From positions 5,226 to 69,225 of the forward strand of contig JAZRVT010000021.1 of assembly GCA_045599325.1 (NCBI GenBank): a DNA stretch of 64,000 bases, in the 5' to 3' direction. Position 1 is the stretch's first letter, and each line of letters opens with the position of its first letter. This document shows, in pieces, positions 56,070-64,000 of the stretch. Source of the DNA: Cacconaster sp045599325 (GTDB taxonomy: Bacteria > Bacteroidota > Bacteroidia > Bacteroidales > UBA932). Below the pieces are notes generated by a model. That model was given only the letters and a program-made list of their open reading frames with translations. It was not told where the DNA came from and searched no databases. The translations under genes and the position numbers were made by a program.

Positions 56070-57626
56070 ATGACACAGAGTAAATTAGGATTGGATTTCG
56101 CCAAGGTCGAAAAGGCCCGCTCACTTGCCCGCAGCATTGCTGAGGACGTTCAGGCCTTTGTCGAGCCGAGAACTACAGTGGCTGTGGAGCGTACGCTCGC
56201 ACGCCTCCTCGGCATCGACGGAGTTGACGCAAACGAAGTCCCACTGCCAAATGTGGTCGTCGACCATCTCAAGACTAAAGGACTGCTTAATCAAGGTACA
56301 GTCTGGGCAATCGGTAACGCAATGGTCCAGACAGGGAAGAGCGCTCAGGAAATCGCTGAGGCCATCGCTGACGGCTCCCTTTCTCTGGACCGCCTTCCTG
56401 TGGCGCCTCAGAAGGAAATAGCCGCCAGGATCCAGCCGATCGTCAACGATTCAGTTGAACGCATCCGCCGCCGCCGCCAGCGCAGGGAGGAGTATCTCGG
56501 CACAATCGGTGAAGGTCCGAAGCCATACCTATATATTATCGTTGCAACCGGCAACATCTATGAGGATGTAGTCCAGGCTGAGGCAGGTGCACGACAGGGT
56601 GCTGACGTGATCGCCGTCATCAGGACCACCGGCCAGTCGCTTCTCGACTATGTGCCTTACGGCGCAACAACCGAGGGATTCGGAGGAACCTATGCAACTC
56701 AGGAAAACTTCCGCATAATGCGCTCCGCACTCGACAAGGTGGGCGAGGAGGTAGGACGCTATATCCGCCTCTGCAACTACTGCTCAGGCCTCTGCATGCC
56801 TGAAATCGCCATTATGGGCGCATTCGAGGGCCTCGACGTGATGCTCAACGATGCTCTCTACGGAATCCTCTTCCGCGACATCAATATGCAGCGCACTCTG
56901 ATTGACCAGAACTTCAGCCGCATCATCAACGGATTCGCAGGTGTCATCATCAACACCGGCGAGGACAACTACCTCACCACAGCTGATGCAGTCGAGGCGG
57001 CCCACACAGTGCTCGCATCCGACATCATCAACGAACAGCTCGCTCTCCTCGCAGGTCTTCCTGAAGAGCAGATGGGTCTCGGACACGCATTCGAGATGGA
57101 CCCTATGCTGGAGAACGGCTTCCTCTATGAACTCGCACAGGCCCAGATGACCCGCGAGATATTCCCTAAGGCAACCCTCAAGTATATGCCTCCTACAAAG
57201 TTCATGACAGGCAACATCTTCAGGGGCCACATCCAGGACGCCCTCTTCAATATGATCGGTGTCTGGACACACCAGGGCATCCAGCTCCTCGGAATGCCGA
57301 CCGAAGCGATCCACACTCCATTCATGAGCGACCGTTACCTCTCTATCGAGAATGCGCGCTACATATTCAACAATATGCGCAACATCGGTGACGAGGTCGA
57401 GTTCAAGGAGGACGGCATCGTCAGGAAGCGTGCAGCTGAAGTGCTCGACAATGCAGTCGCACTCCTCGAGGACCTCGTCAAGGAGGGTCTCTTCAATGCA
57501 CTCGAGAAAGGCAAGTTCGCCGATGTCAAGCGTCCGAAGAACGGAGGCAAGGGCCTCGACGGCGTGGTTGTCAAGGGCGACAACTATATGAACCCATTTG
57601 TTGAACTTATGAAAGGGAGGAAATAG
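56070..57626 (+). CDS. kamD: Beta-lysine 5,6-aminomutase, alpha subunit
   Basis: A 518-residue alpha subunit of the adenosylcobalamin- and PLP-dependent mutase that turns beta-lysine into 3,5-diaminohexanoate (or D-lysine into 2,5-diaminohexanoate). 'KLGLDFAKVEKARSLARSIAEDVQAFVEPRTTVAVERTLARLLGIDGVD' and 'IVATGNIYEDVVQAEAGARQGADVIAVIRTTGQSLLDYVPYGATTEGFGGTYATQENFR' are hallmarks of the family, with the substrate- and PLP-phosphate-binding barrel following. Full length. The beta subunit starts 2 bases after its stop. Confidence 0.95.
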   Translation: MTQSKLGLDFAKVEKARSLARSIAEDVQAFVEPRTTVAVERTLARLLGIDGVDANEVPLPNVVVDHLKTKGLLNQGTVWAIGNAMVQTGKSAQEIAEAIADGSLSLDRLPVAPQKEIAARIQPIVNDSVERIRRRRQRREEYLGTIGEGPKPYLYIIVATGNIYEDVVQAEAGARQGADVIAVIRTTGQSLLDYVPYGATTEGFGGTYATQENFRIMRSALDKVGEEVGRYIRLCNYCSGLCMPEIAIMGAFEGLDVMLNDALYGILFRDINMQRTLIDQNFSRIINGFAGVIINTGEDNYLTTADAVEAAHTVLASDIINEQLALLAGLPEEQMGLGHAFEMDPMLENGFLYELAQAQMTREIFPKATLKYMPPTKFMTGNIFRGHIQDALFNMIGVWTHQGIQLLGMPTEAIHTPFMSDRYLSIENARYIFNNMRNIGDEVEFKEDGIVRKRAAEVLDNAVALLEDLVKEGLFNALEKGKFADVKRPKNGGKGLDGVVVKGDNYMNPFVELMKGRK

Positions 57627-57628
57627 CA

Positions 57629-58423
57629 ATGAGCGGCGGACTCTATTCAATGGATGCCAAGGATTTCGACAAGACCCTTGACCTCACCAAAGTAAAGCCA
57701 TACGGCGACACAATGAACGACGGAAAGGTCCAGCTCAGCTTCACCCTTCCTGTACCTGCAGGCGCAGAGGCAGTCGAGGCTGCAAAGCAGCTCATCAAGA
57801 AGATGGGCCTCGACAACCCGCTGGTCGTCTATTACCGTGAGCTCACTCCGGGCTACACATTCTTCAACTGCTACGGCAGCTGCGAGCACACTGTTGACTT
57901 CACTTCCATCTATGTCCCTAAGGTTGAGTCGACTGTGATGGAGATGAAGGAGACTGACGAGTACATCCGTCAGAACATCGGCCGTCCTCTCGTTGTCGTG
58001 GGCGCCTCAACAGGCACTGACGCGCATACGGTAGGCATCGACGCCATTATGAACATGAAGGGCTACGCAGGCCACTACGGACTTGAGCGCTACGATATGT
58101 TCGAGGCATACAACCTCGGAAGCCAGGTCCCTAACGAGGAATTCCTCGCAAAGGCTATGGAGCTCCACGCTGACGCAATCCTCGTCTCCCAGACCGTCAC
58201 CCAGAAGGATGTCCACATCAAGAACATGACTGAGATGATCGAGCTGATGGAGGCAGAAGGCATCCGCGACAAGATGATCGTCATCTGCGGCGGCCCGCGC
58301 ATCTCCCACGAGCTTGCCAAGGAACTCGGCTTTGACGCAGGCTTCGGCGCCGGCAGCTATGCCGACGACGTCGCTTCCTACATCGCCCAGGAATTCGTCA
58401 ACAGAATGAATACTAAGAAATAA
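57629..58423 (+). CDS. kamE: Beta-lysine 5,6-aminomutase, beta subunit
   Basis: The B12-binding beta subunit, 264 residues. The cobalamin base-off motif D-x-H-x-x-G is Asp131-Ala-His133-Thr-Val-Gly136, and the PLP Schiff-base lysine is Lys144 (MNMKGYAGH), exactly the number known from characterised enzymes. The Rossmann B12 domain continues with 'DAILVSQTVTQKDVHIKNMTEMIELM' and 'VICGGPRISHELAKELGFDAGFGAGSYADDVASYI'. N-terminal dimerisation region 'QLSFTLPVPAGAEAVEAAKQLIKKMGL' is intact. Complete and expected to be active. Confidence 0.96.
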   Translation: MSGGLYSMDAKDFDKTLDLTKVKPYGDTMNDGKVQLSFTLPVPAGAEAVEAAKQLIKKMGLDNPLVVYYRELTPGYTFFNCYGSCEHTVDFTSIYVPKVESTVMEMKETDEYIRQNIGRPLVVVGASTGTDAHTVGIDAIMNMKGYAGHYGLERYDMFEAYNLGSQVPNEEFLAKAMELHADAILVSQTVTQKDVHIKNMTEMIELMEAEGIRDKMIVICGGPRISHELAKELGFDAGFGAGSYADDVASYIAQEFVNRMNTKK

Positions 58424-58444
58424 TACAATCAAATACTGTTTACT

Positions 58445-59101
58445 ATGGACAAAAATCAAATCAGAGAGACTATCGCACGCCGTGCGGCTCTCGAACTCAA
58501 GGACGGTGACATCGTAAACCTCGGTATCGGTCTTCCTACCGCTATCCCGGCATATCTTCCTGAGGGTGTCAATGTGACCCTCCAGTCGGAGAACGGCCTC
58601 GTCGGAATGGGTCCTGCTCCTGAGCAGGGTAAAGAGGACAAGGACTATGTCAACGCAGGCGGCGGATATATCACAGCAATGCCTGGCGCATACGCCTGCT
58701 CCTCTGCTGATTCTTTCCTCATCATCCGCGGCGGTCACGTTGACTGCACGTTCCTCGGCGCAATGCAGGTCGACCAGGAAGGCAACCTCGCCAACTGGAT
58801 GATCCCCGGCAAGCACGTTCCGGGTATGGGCGGTGCAATGGACCTCGTTGTCGGCGCAAGAAGGGTGATCATCACTATGGAGCACACCCAGAAGGGCAAC
58901 TTCAAGATCCTGAAGAAGTGCAACCTTCCTCTCACAGCTGCTCACCAGGTCAATATGATCATCACCGAGATGGGTGTGATGGATGTCACTCCTGAAGGCA
59001 TCGTGCTCAAGGAAATCAACCCTGAATTCACTGTGGATCAGGTTCAGGCTGCCACTGAGGCAACTCTGATAATCTCTCCTGACCTCAAACCTATGTGCTA
59101 G
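58445..59101 (+). CDS. atoA: Butyryl-CoA:acetoacetate CoA-transferase, subunit B
   Basis: A 218-residue beta subunit carrying the catalytic glutamate Glu49 in LQSENGLVGMGP, which forms the glutamyl-CoA thioester. 'IVNLGIGLPTAIPAYLP' and 'GGHVDCTFLGAMQVDQEGNLANWMIPGK' are typical. It pairs with the alpha subunit at 49509, from which it is separated by eight genes of the same operon. Its stop overlaps an alternative start of the next gene. Confidence 0.94.
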   Translation: MDKNQIRETIARRAALELKDGDIVNLGIGLPTAIPAYLPEGVNVTLQSENGLVGMGPAPEQGKEDKDYVNAGGGYITAMPGAYACSSADSFLIIRGGHVDCTFLGAMQVDQEGNLANWMIPGKHVPGMGGAMDLVVGARRVIITMEHTQKGNFKILKKCNLPLTAAHQVNMIITEMGVMDVTPEGIVLKEINPEFTVDQVQAATEATLIISPDLKPMC

Positions 59102-59103
59102 GG

Positions 59104-59907
59104 ATGAAGGATTACAGATATCTCAAGTTTGACGGTTCCGACGACAAGGTGGTGGTTATGACCATCACCTCGCCGGAGACGCTCAACGCCCTTAATTCAG
59201 CGATCCTCGAAGAGATTGACGATTTCGTCTCCTCTCTCGCCGATGACATTGCCAACCCGGAGACCTGGTCACCGCGCGCTCTTGTCATCACAGGCGCGGG
59301 CCGCAGTTTCGTGGCGGGTGCGGACATCTCCGAAATGGCCGGCCTCTGCGAGGAGGAGGGCTATGTATTCGGTGTCCGCGGCGCAGGCGTCTTCAAGAAG
59401 ATTGAGGACCTCCCGATTCCGGTCATCGCCAGGATCAACGGATTCGCGCTCGGCGGCGGCTGCGAGCTCGCTATGTCGTGCGACATCCGCATCGCATCGC
59501 AGAAGGCGAAGTTCGGCCAGCCTGAGGTGGGCCTCGGCATCATCCCGGGTTTCTCCGGCACCTACCGTCTCGCGAAGCTGGTCGGGCAGGGGATTGCAAA
59601 GGAACTTATCTACACCGGCAAGGTCATCGGAGCCGACGAGGCTCTCCGCATCGGCCTTGTGAACGCTGTGGCAGCTCCGGAGGAGCTCGATGCAGCCGTT
59701 CAGAGCACTCTCGCAATGATTCTCAAGAATGCCCCGATCGCCATCAAGTATGCCAAGCAGAGCATCAACGAGAATTATGACCTCGACCGCGACGACGCAC
59801 TTGCGCTTGAGAACCATCTCTTCGCCAAATGCTTCTCCACTGCTGACCAGAAGGAGGGTATGGCGGCATTCCTCGCAAAACGTCCAGCTACTTTCAAGAA
59901 CGAATAA
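59104..59907 (+). CDS. Enoyl-CoA hydratase/crotonase family protein
   Basis: A 267-residue crotonase-fold enzyme, probably 3-hydroxybutyryl-CoA dehydratase (crotonyl-CoA + H2O). 'LVITGAGRSFVAGADISEMAGL' is the oxyanion-hole segment; 'INGFALGGGCELAMSCDIRIAS' and 'AKFGQPEVGLGIIPGFSGTYRLAKLVG' carry the two catalytic glutamates (CEL and PEV). With the next gene it links acetoacetyl-CoA/3-hydroxybutyryl-CoA to crotonyl-CoA, a branch not needed for lysine itself but useful for balancing reductant. ATG 59104 is preferred; ATG 59095 would overlap atoA. Confidence 0.92.
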   Translation: MKDYRYLKFDGSDDKVVVMTITSPETLNALNSAILEEIDDFVSSLADDIANPETWSPRALVITGAGRSFVAGADISEMAGLCEEEGYVFGVRGAGVFKKIEDLPIPVIARINGFALGGGCELAMSCDIRIASQKAKFGQPEVGLGIIPGFSGTYRLAKLVGQGIAKELIYTGKVIGADEALRIGLVNAVAAPEELDAAVQSTLAMILKNAPIAIKYAKQSINENYDLDRDDALALENHLFAKCFSTADQKEGMAAFLAKRPATFKNE

Positions 59908-59931
59908 TCAAATCCTATCAACTTTATAACA

Positions 59932-60777
59932 ATGAAAATTTGCGTTATTGGAACCGGCACAATGGGTTCCGGAATCGTTCAGGCTTTCGCACAGGCAGGT
60001 TATCCTGTCATTATGAAGAGCCGCAGCATTGCAAGCGCTGAGAAGGCGATTGCAAAGATTTCCAAAGGTCTCGGCCGTCTCGTAGAGAAAGGCAAGATCG
60101 ACCAGGCCAAGATGGATGCGACTATCGCAAACATCACTCCTAGCGACGATTACAGCTGCTGCGCAGACTGCGACCTCGTCATCGAGGCTGCTGTCGAGGC
60201 AATGGACCTCAAGAAAGAGGTGTTCGCAATGCTCGACGGTCTCTGCAAGCCTGAGACAGTTCTCGCAACCAACAGCTCATCCCTCTCAATCACTGAGATC
60301 GCTTCTGCAACCAACCGTCCTGACAAGGTCATCGGAATGCACTTCTTCAACCCTGCACCTGTGATGAAGCTCGTCGAGCTCATCAAGGGCCAGAAGACTT
60401 CAGAAGAGGTCGCTACGACTATCAGGAATCTCGCCGAGTCAATCGGCAAGACCCCTGTGATGGTCAACGAGGCTCCAGGATTCGTTGTCAACAGAATCCT
60501 CATCCCGCTCGTGAACGAAGGTATCGGCATCCTCGCTGACGGAGTCGCTTCCCGCGACGAGATCGACGCAGCGATGAAGCTCGGCGCAAACCACCCTATG
60601 GGTCCGCTGGAGCTCGGTGACCTCATCGGCCTCGACGTATGCCTCGCTATTATGGAAGTCCTCCACAAGGAGTACGGCGACGACAAGTACCGTCCGCATC
60701 CACTCCTCCGCAAGATGGTCCGCGCAGGTCTCCTCGGCCGCAAGACCGGCGAAGGTTTCTACAACTACAAGAAATAA
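59932..60777 (+). CDS. hbd: 3-hydroxybutyryl-CoA dehydrogenase
   Basis: A 281-residue NAD(P)-dependent dehydrogenase interconverting acetoacetyl-CoA and 3-hydroxybutyryl-CoA. N-terminal Rossmann 'ICVIGTGTMGSGIVQAFAQAGYPV' (3-26), 'LATNSSSLSITEIASAT', 'GMHFFNPAPVMKLVELIKG' with the catalytic histidine, and 'MVNEAPGFVVNRILIPLVNEGIGILADGVASRDEIDAAMKLGANHPMGPLELGDLIGLD'. Complete, cytoplasmic. It lies between the crotonase and Bcd genes. Confidence 0.95.
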   Translation: MKICVIGTGTMGSGIVQAFAQAGYPVIMKSRSIASAEKAIAKISKGLGRLVEKGKIDQAKMDATIANITPSDDYSCCADCDLVIEAAVEAMDLKKEVFAMLDGLCKPETVLATNSSSLSITEIASATNRPDKVIGMHFFNPAPVMKLVELIKGQKTSEEVATTIRNLAESIGKTPVMVNEAPGFVVNRILIPLVNEGIGILADGVASRDEIDAAMKLGANHPMGPLELGDLIGLDVCLAIMEVLHKEYGDDKYRPHPLLRKMVRAGLLGRKTGEGFYNYKK

Positions 60778-60800
60778 TTCACTAATTCTAACGATTCAAT

Positions 60801-61964
60801 ATGGATTTCAATCTTAACAAAACCCAGGAACTGTTCCGCCAGATGATCCGCGAGTTCGCAGAGAAAGAGGTGAAGCCTCTTGCAGCTGAGATTGACGAGC
60901 AGGAACGTTTCCCTCAGGAAACCGTTGAGAAGATGGCCAAGCTCGGCATCTTCGGTATCCCTGTACCAAAACAGTATGGTGGCGCCGGCGGCGACAACCT
61001 TATGTATTCAATTGCAGTGGAGGAACTTTCACGCTGCTGCGCAACCACAGGTGTCGTTGTTTCCGCACACACTTCCCTCTGCCTCAACCCGATTCTCAAG
61101 TTCGGAACTGAGGAGCAGAAGATGAAGTACATCCCTAAGCTCGCTTCCGGCGAGTGGATCGGTGCATTCGGACTCACTGAACCTAACGCAGGTACTGATG
61201 CAGCCGGCCAGCAGACAACTGCTGTCCTCGACGGTGACGAGTGGGTAATCAACGGCAACAAGATATTCATCACCAACGCAGGTCACGCTGATGTCTATGT
61301 AGTAGTAGCTATGACCGACAAGAGCCAGGGCACCAAGGGTATCTCCGCATTCATCGTGGAGGCGACCACTCCGGGCTTCACAATCGGCAAGAAGGAGCTC
61401 AAGATGGGTATCCGCGGCAGCGCTACAGCAGAGCTTATCTTCACCAACGTCCGCATTCCTAAGGACAATATCCTCGGCAAGGTGGGAGAGGGCTTCAAGA
61501 TCGCTATGATGACTCTCGACGGCGGCCGTATCGGTATCGCTTCACAGGCTCTGGGTATCGCTCAGGGCGCTCTCGACGAGACTGTCAAGTACACCAAGGA
61601 GCGCAAGCAGTTCGGCAAGGCTATCGCCAAGTTCCAGAACACCCAGTTCCAGATGGCTGACCTCAAGACCAAGATCGAGGCAGCAAGGCTTCTTGTCCGC
61701 AGCGCAGCCTGCAGAGAGGACGAGAGTGTCAAGAACCCTAACGTCAGCTTCTCCGCTGACGCAGCTATGGCCAAGCTCTATGCAGCTGAGACTGCAATGG
61801 AAGTCACAACCAAGTGCGTCCAGTACCACGGCGGCTACGGCTACACCCGTGAGTATCCTGTCGAGAGGATGATGCGTGACGCGAAGATCACTGAGATCTA
61901 TGAAGGCACTTCAGAGGTCCAGAGAATGGTCATCGCCGGCAAACTGTTTGGTAAAATCAAATAA
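60801..61964 (+). CDS. bcd: Butyryl-CoA dehydrogenase
   Basis: A 387-residue short-chain acyl-CoA dehydrogenase that reduces crotonyl-CoA to butyryl-CoA with electrons from EtfAB. FAD and substrate signatures are 'GAFGLTEPNAGTDAAGQQTTAVLDGDEWVINGNKIFITNAGHADVYVVVAMTD', 'KMGIRGSATAELIFTNVRIPKDNILGKVGEGFKIAMMTLDGGRIGIA' and 'YHGGYGYTREYPVERMMRDAKITEIYEGTSEVQRMVIA'; the catalytic base Glu is in IYEGTSE. Full length. etfB follows at once, so the electron-transfer partners are made together. Confidence 0.95.
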   Translation: MDFNLNKTQELFRQMIREFAEKEVKPLAAEIDEQERFPQETVEKMAKLGIFGIPVPKQYGGAGGDNLMYSIAVEELSRCCATTGVVVSAHTSLCLNPILKFGTEEQKMKYIPKLASGEWIGAFGLTEPNAGTDAAGQQTTAVLDGDEWVINGNKIFITNAGHADVYVVVAMTDKSQGTKGISAFIVEATTPGFTIGKKELKMGIRGSATAELIFTNVRIPKDNILGKVGEGFKIAMMTLDGGRIGIASQALGIAQGALDETVKYTKERKQFGKAIAKFQNTQFQMADLKTKIEAARLLVRSAACREDESVKNPNVSFSADAAMAKLYAAETAMEVTTKCVQYHGGYGYTREYPVERMMRDAKITEIYEGTSEVQRMVIAGKLFGKIK

Positions 61965-61979
61965 ATGGAGAAGCAGAAT

Positions 61980-62765
61980 ATGAAAATACTCGTTTGTATC
62001 AAGCAAGTTCCGGACACAACTGAAATCAAGATCGATCCGGTAACCAAGACCCTCATCCGCCAGGGCGTTCCAGCCATTATGAACCCTGACGACAAGGGCG
62101 GCCTCGAATTCGCTCTCCAGCTCAAGGACAAGTTCGGTGCTGAAGTCACTGTTGTCACAATGGGTCTTCCTCAGGCAGACCTCATCCTCCGCGAAGCTTT
62201 CGCTATGGGTGCTGACAAGGCTATCCTCCTCACTGACCGCAAGCTCGGCGGTGCAGACACCCTCGCTACCTCCAAGGCTCTCGCAGGTGTCGCTGCAAAG
62301 CTCGAGTGGGACCTCATCATCGCAGGCCGTCAGGCTATCGATGGTGACACCGCACAGGTTGGCCCTGAGATGTCCGAACACCTCGGAATCCCTCAGATCT
62401 CCTATGTTGCAGGTCTCGACTACGATGAGAAGAAGAACATTTTCACTGTCAAGAAAGAGACAGAGGACGGCTATCAGATCCTGGAATTCCAGGGCAAGGC
62501 TCTTCTTACCTGCCTCGCATCTGCAGTGAAGCCTCGCTATATGTCTGTTGGCGGCATCGTCGACGCATACAGCAAGGAAGTTGAAATCTGGGGTGCTGAC
62601 CGCATCGATGTCCCTGAGACTGAACTCGGCCTCAAGGGTTCACCGACCAAGGTCTTCAAGTCATTCACCAAGGAGCTCAAGCAGCCTGGCCAGATCCACG
62701 AAGTGGAGCCTGAGGAGGCAGTAGAGCTCATCGTTGCAAAACTCAAGGAGAAACATATCATCTAA
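61980..62765 (+). CDS. etfB: Electron-transfer flavoprotein, beta subunit
   Basis: A 261-residue EtfB that binds AMP or a second FAD and docks to Bcd. 'MKILVCIKQVPDTTEIKIDPVTKTLIRQGVPAIMNPDDKGGLEFALQLKDKFGAEVTVVTMG' is the family N-terminus, and 'DLIIAGRQAIDGDTAQVGPEMSEHLGIPQISYV' the nucleotide-binding region. ATG 61965 directly after the bcd stop is also possible, but GGAGAAG precedes ATG 61980 at ribosome-site distance. Whether the pair bifurcates electrons to ferredoxin cannot be settled by eye. Confidence 0.93.
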   Translation: MKILVCIKQVPDTTEIKIDPVTKTLIRQGVPAIMNPDDKGGLEFALQLKDKFGAEVTVVTMGLPQADLILREAFAMGADKAILLTDRKLGGADTLATSKALAGVAAKLEWDLIIAGRQAIDGDTAQVGPEMSEHLGIPQISYVAGLDYDEKKNIFTVKKETEDGYQILEFQGKALLTCLASAVKPRYMSVGGIVDAYSKEVEIWGADRIDVPETELGLKGSPTKVFKSFTKELKQPGQIHEVEPEEAVELIVAKLKEKHII

Positions 62766-62784
62766 CCGTCAAATACTGCAGAAT

Positions 62785-63792
62785 ATGGAACTTTCAGATT
62801 ATAAAAACATTTATGTATTCGCTGAGCAGAGAGACGGTAAGATCCAGTCTGTCGCCCTCGAACTTATCGGCAAGGCACGCGAACTTGCTGCTGCCACTGG
62901 TGAGCAGGTTGTCGCTATCCTCGTCGGCCACAAGGTAAAGGATGATGCTCAGACTCTGATTGAATATGGCGCTGACAAAGTCATCGTCGTTGACAACAAG
63001 ATTGTAAAGGAATATGTCACAGAGCAGTACTCTCAGGCACTGTACCAGGTGATCGTGGAATACAAGCCGTCTATCCTGATGTTCGGCGCTACCACCATCG
63101 GCCGCGACCTTGCACCGCGCATCGCTGCGCGCCTCGGCACCGGTCTTACTGCTGACTGCACCAAGCTTGACATTGATGAAGAGACCAAGGGTCTGCTGAT
63201 GACCCGTCCGGCATTCGGCGGCAACCTTATGGCTACCATTATGTGCCCGAACCACCGTCCTCAGATGTCAACTGTCCGCCCGGGCGTTATGCCTAAGTCT
63301 GCTCCTGAGAAGGGCCGCAAGGGTGAGGTCGTTGAGTTCGAACCTGTGTTCGACGAGAGCAAGTTCATCGTGAAGCTCGTTGAGACTGTCCACGAGAAGA
63401 AGGCTACTGTCGATATCTCTGAGGCCAAGATCCTCGTATCCGGCGGCCGCGGTGTAGGTTGCAAGGAAGGTTTCGACAAGCTCCAGGCTCTGGCAACTGT
63501 CCTCGGCGGTGAGGTTTCTTCTTCACGTGCTATGGTTGATGCCGGCGTTATGCCTCACGACCGTCAGGTGGGCCAGACCGGCAAGACTGTCCGTCCGGCT
63601 GTCTACTTCGCTATGGGTATCTCCGGCGCTATCCAGCACCTTGCAGGTATGGAGGAGTCTGACACTATCATCGCTGTCAACAAGGACAAGTTCGCTCCGA
63701 TCTTCAGTGTCGCTGACCTCGGTATCGTATGTGACCTCAACAAGGTGGTTCCTCTTCTTACTGAGCGCCTCAAGAGCGAGATCAAGAAGTAA
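62785..63792 (+). CDS. etfA: Electron-transfer flavoprotein, alpha subunit
   Basis: A 335-residue EtfA, with the FAD-binding C-terminal domain clearly visible: 'ILVSGGRGVGCKEGFDKLQALATVLGGEVSSSRAMVDAGVMPHDRQVGQTGKTVRPAVYFAMGISGAIQHLAGMEESDTIIAVNKDKFAPIFSVADLGIVCDLNKVVPLL'. The N-terminal domain starts 'LSDYKNIYVFAEQRDGKIQSVALELIGKARELA'. The frame opens inside etfB (62734), but ATG 62785 fits the family. Last gene of the operon; terminator 23 bases downstream. Confidence 0.95.
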   Translation: MELSDYKNIYVFAEQRDGKIQSVALELIGKARELAAATGEQVVAILVGHKVKDDAQTLIEYGADKVIVVDNKIVKEYVTEQYSQALYQVIVEYKPSILMFGATTIGRDLAPRIAARLGTGLTADCTKLDIDEETKGLLMTRPAFGGNLMATIMCPNHRPQMSTVRPGVMPKSAPEKGRKGEVVEFEPVFDESKFIVKLVETVHEKKATVDISEAKILVSGGRGVGCKEGFDKLQALATVLGGEVSSSRAMVDAGVMPHDRQVGQTGKTVRPAVYFAMGISGAIQHLAGMEESDTIIAVNKDKFAPIFSVADLGIVCDLNKVVPLLTERLKSEIKK

Positions 63793-63814
63793 TTCTTATT
63801 TCGGTATATTTAAG

Positions 63815-63844
63815 AAAAGCGTCCTGAGAAGGACGCTTTTTTTA
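63815..63844 (+). terminator. Terminator of the lysine-fermentation operon
   Basis: AAAAGCGTCC (63815-63824), loop TGAGAA, GGACGCTTTT (63831-63840) with a continuous T run to 63843. Confidence 0.92.
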
Positions 63845-64000
63845 TTGGTTTCGGCTTCGCTGCGGGGAGGAGATGTGGCTTATGCAGCGGCGCTTGACCT
63901 GGGCGCTCCGCTGGTTTGCGTGCCGGCCGCTGCAAACGCGGTCCGGTCCCGCAAACGCAGGCTCGCTCCACCAGGCCTGCGCACTCGCCGCTGCCGCCCA
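63845..64000. other. GC-rich end of window, no gene seen
   Basis: 155 bases rich in GC, with a near copy of the 39737 repeat at 63852-63878. No open frame, tRNA or promoter is visible; it may lead into an RNA gene or a gene outside the window. Confidence 0.4.

Noticed and set aside
1..64000. Transposase, integrase, phage or conjugation genes
   Set aside because: None seen in any frame; the window looks like stable chromosome with one possible small repeat.

Overview
The window looks like chromosomal DNA of a Bacteroidales bacterium, probably a gut or oral anaerobe close to Rikenellaceae/Porphyromonadaceae; this placement is tentative because it rests on gene content. Four things support it. 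There are SusC/SusD outer-membrane pairs and many lipoproteins. Promoters have the Bacteroidetes -7 element TAnnTTTG, some with a TTTG/TTG about 19-20 bases upstream. Shine-Dalgarno sites are mostly absent. The lysine-to-butyrate operon has an order that I recall from Porphyromonas. I see no insertion sequence, prophage, CRISPR array or rRNA.

Layout. 1-3100: end of an outer-membrane barrel gene, a NUDIX hydrolase and a C69 peptidase. 3100-10800: a SusC/SusD operon with a surface lipoprotein built of three 171-residue repeats, then an N-formylglutamate amidohydrolase-like lipoprotein. 10800-21400: a divergent DeoR-family regulator and a tight seven-gene amino-sugar operon (ceramidase-fold lipoprotein, two GH20 hexosaminidases, MurNAc-6-P etherase, BadF-type kinase, MFS permease, and a glutamine-amidotransferase-like/BspA-like fusion lipoprotein). 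TTTCG-type operator sequences lie both at the regulator promoter and at the susC promoter, so the two blocks look like one regulon. 21400-23660: tRNA-Thr, a DUF1460 amidase, RNase P RNA and a glutaminyl cyclase fired from a symmetric bidirectional promoter. 23660-30290: a TPP riboswitch, a TonB receptor and a PnuC-type thiamin transporter, followed without an obvious break by a second kinase/MurQ set, recR and a sodium:solute symporter. 30290-34460: corA, nhaC and a second C69 peptidase. 34460-45700: D-cysteine desulfhydrase-like enzyme, a large amidase interrupted by a golvesin domain, a CcsA-type cytochrome c biogenesis protein, a HAD hydrolase, tRNA-Val, two convergent serine hydrolases, a degenerate dihydroorotate dehydrogenase homologue with cinA, and an XRE regulator. 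45700-46175 is a 500-base AT-rich, repeat-bearing gap. 46176-49330: queA, an unknown membrane protein and an acyltransferase. 49380-63845: a single operon of fifteen genes for lysine fermentation to butyrate. It ends in a strong terminator, and the last 155 bases are GC-rich with no gene seen.

How it fits together. The first third appears to capture an amino-sugar glycan or peptidoglycan fragment at the surface (SusCD and repeat lipoprotein), cut it (two GH20 enzymes and accessory hydrolases), import the sugar (MFS), phosphorylate it (kinase) and convert MurNAc-6-P to GlcNAc-6-P (MurQ). The second MurQ/kinase/symporter set is a parallel route placed behind a thiamin-controlled operon. The final third turns lysine plus acetyl-CoA into butyrate, acetoacetyl-CoA and ammonia, with electrons passing through Bcd-EtfAB. 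Peptidases, peptidoglycan amidases and N-formylglutamate amidohydrolase elsewhere in the window fit an organism living on peptides and cell-wall debris.
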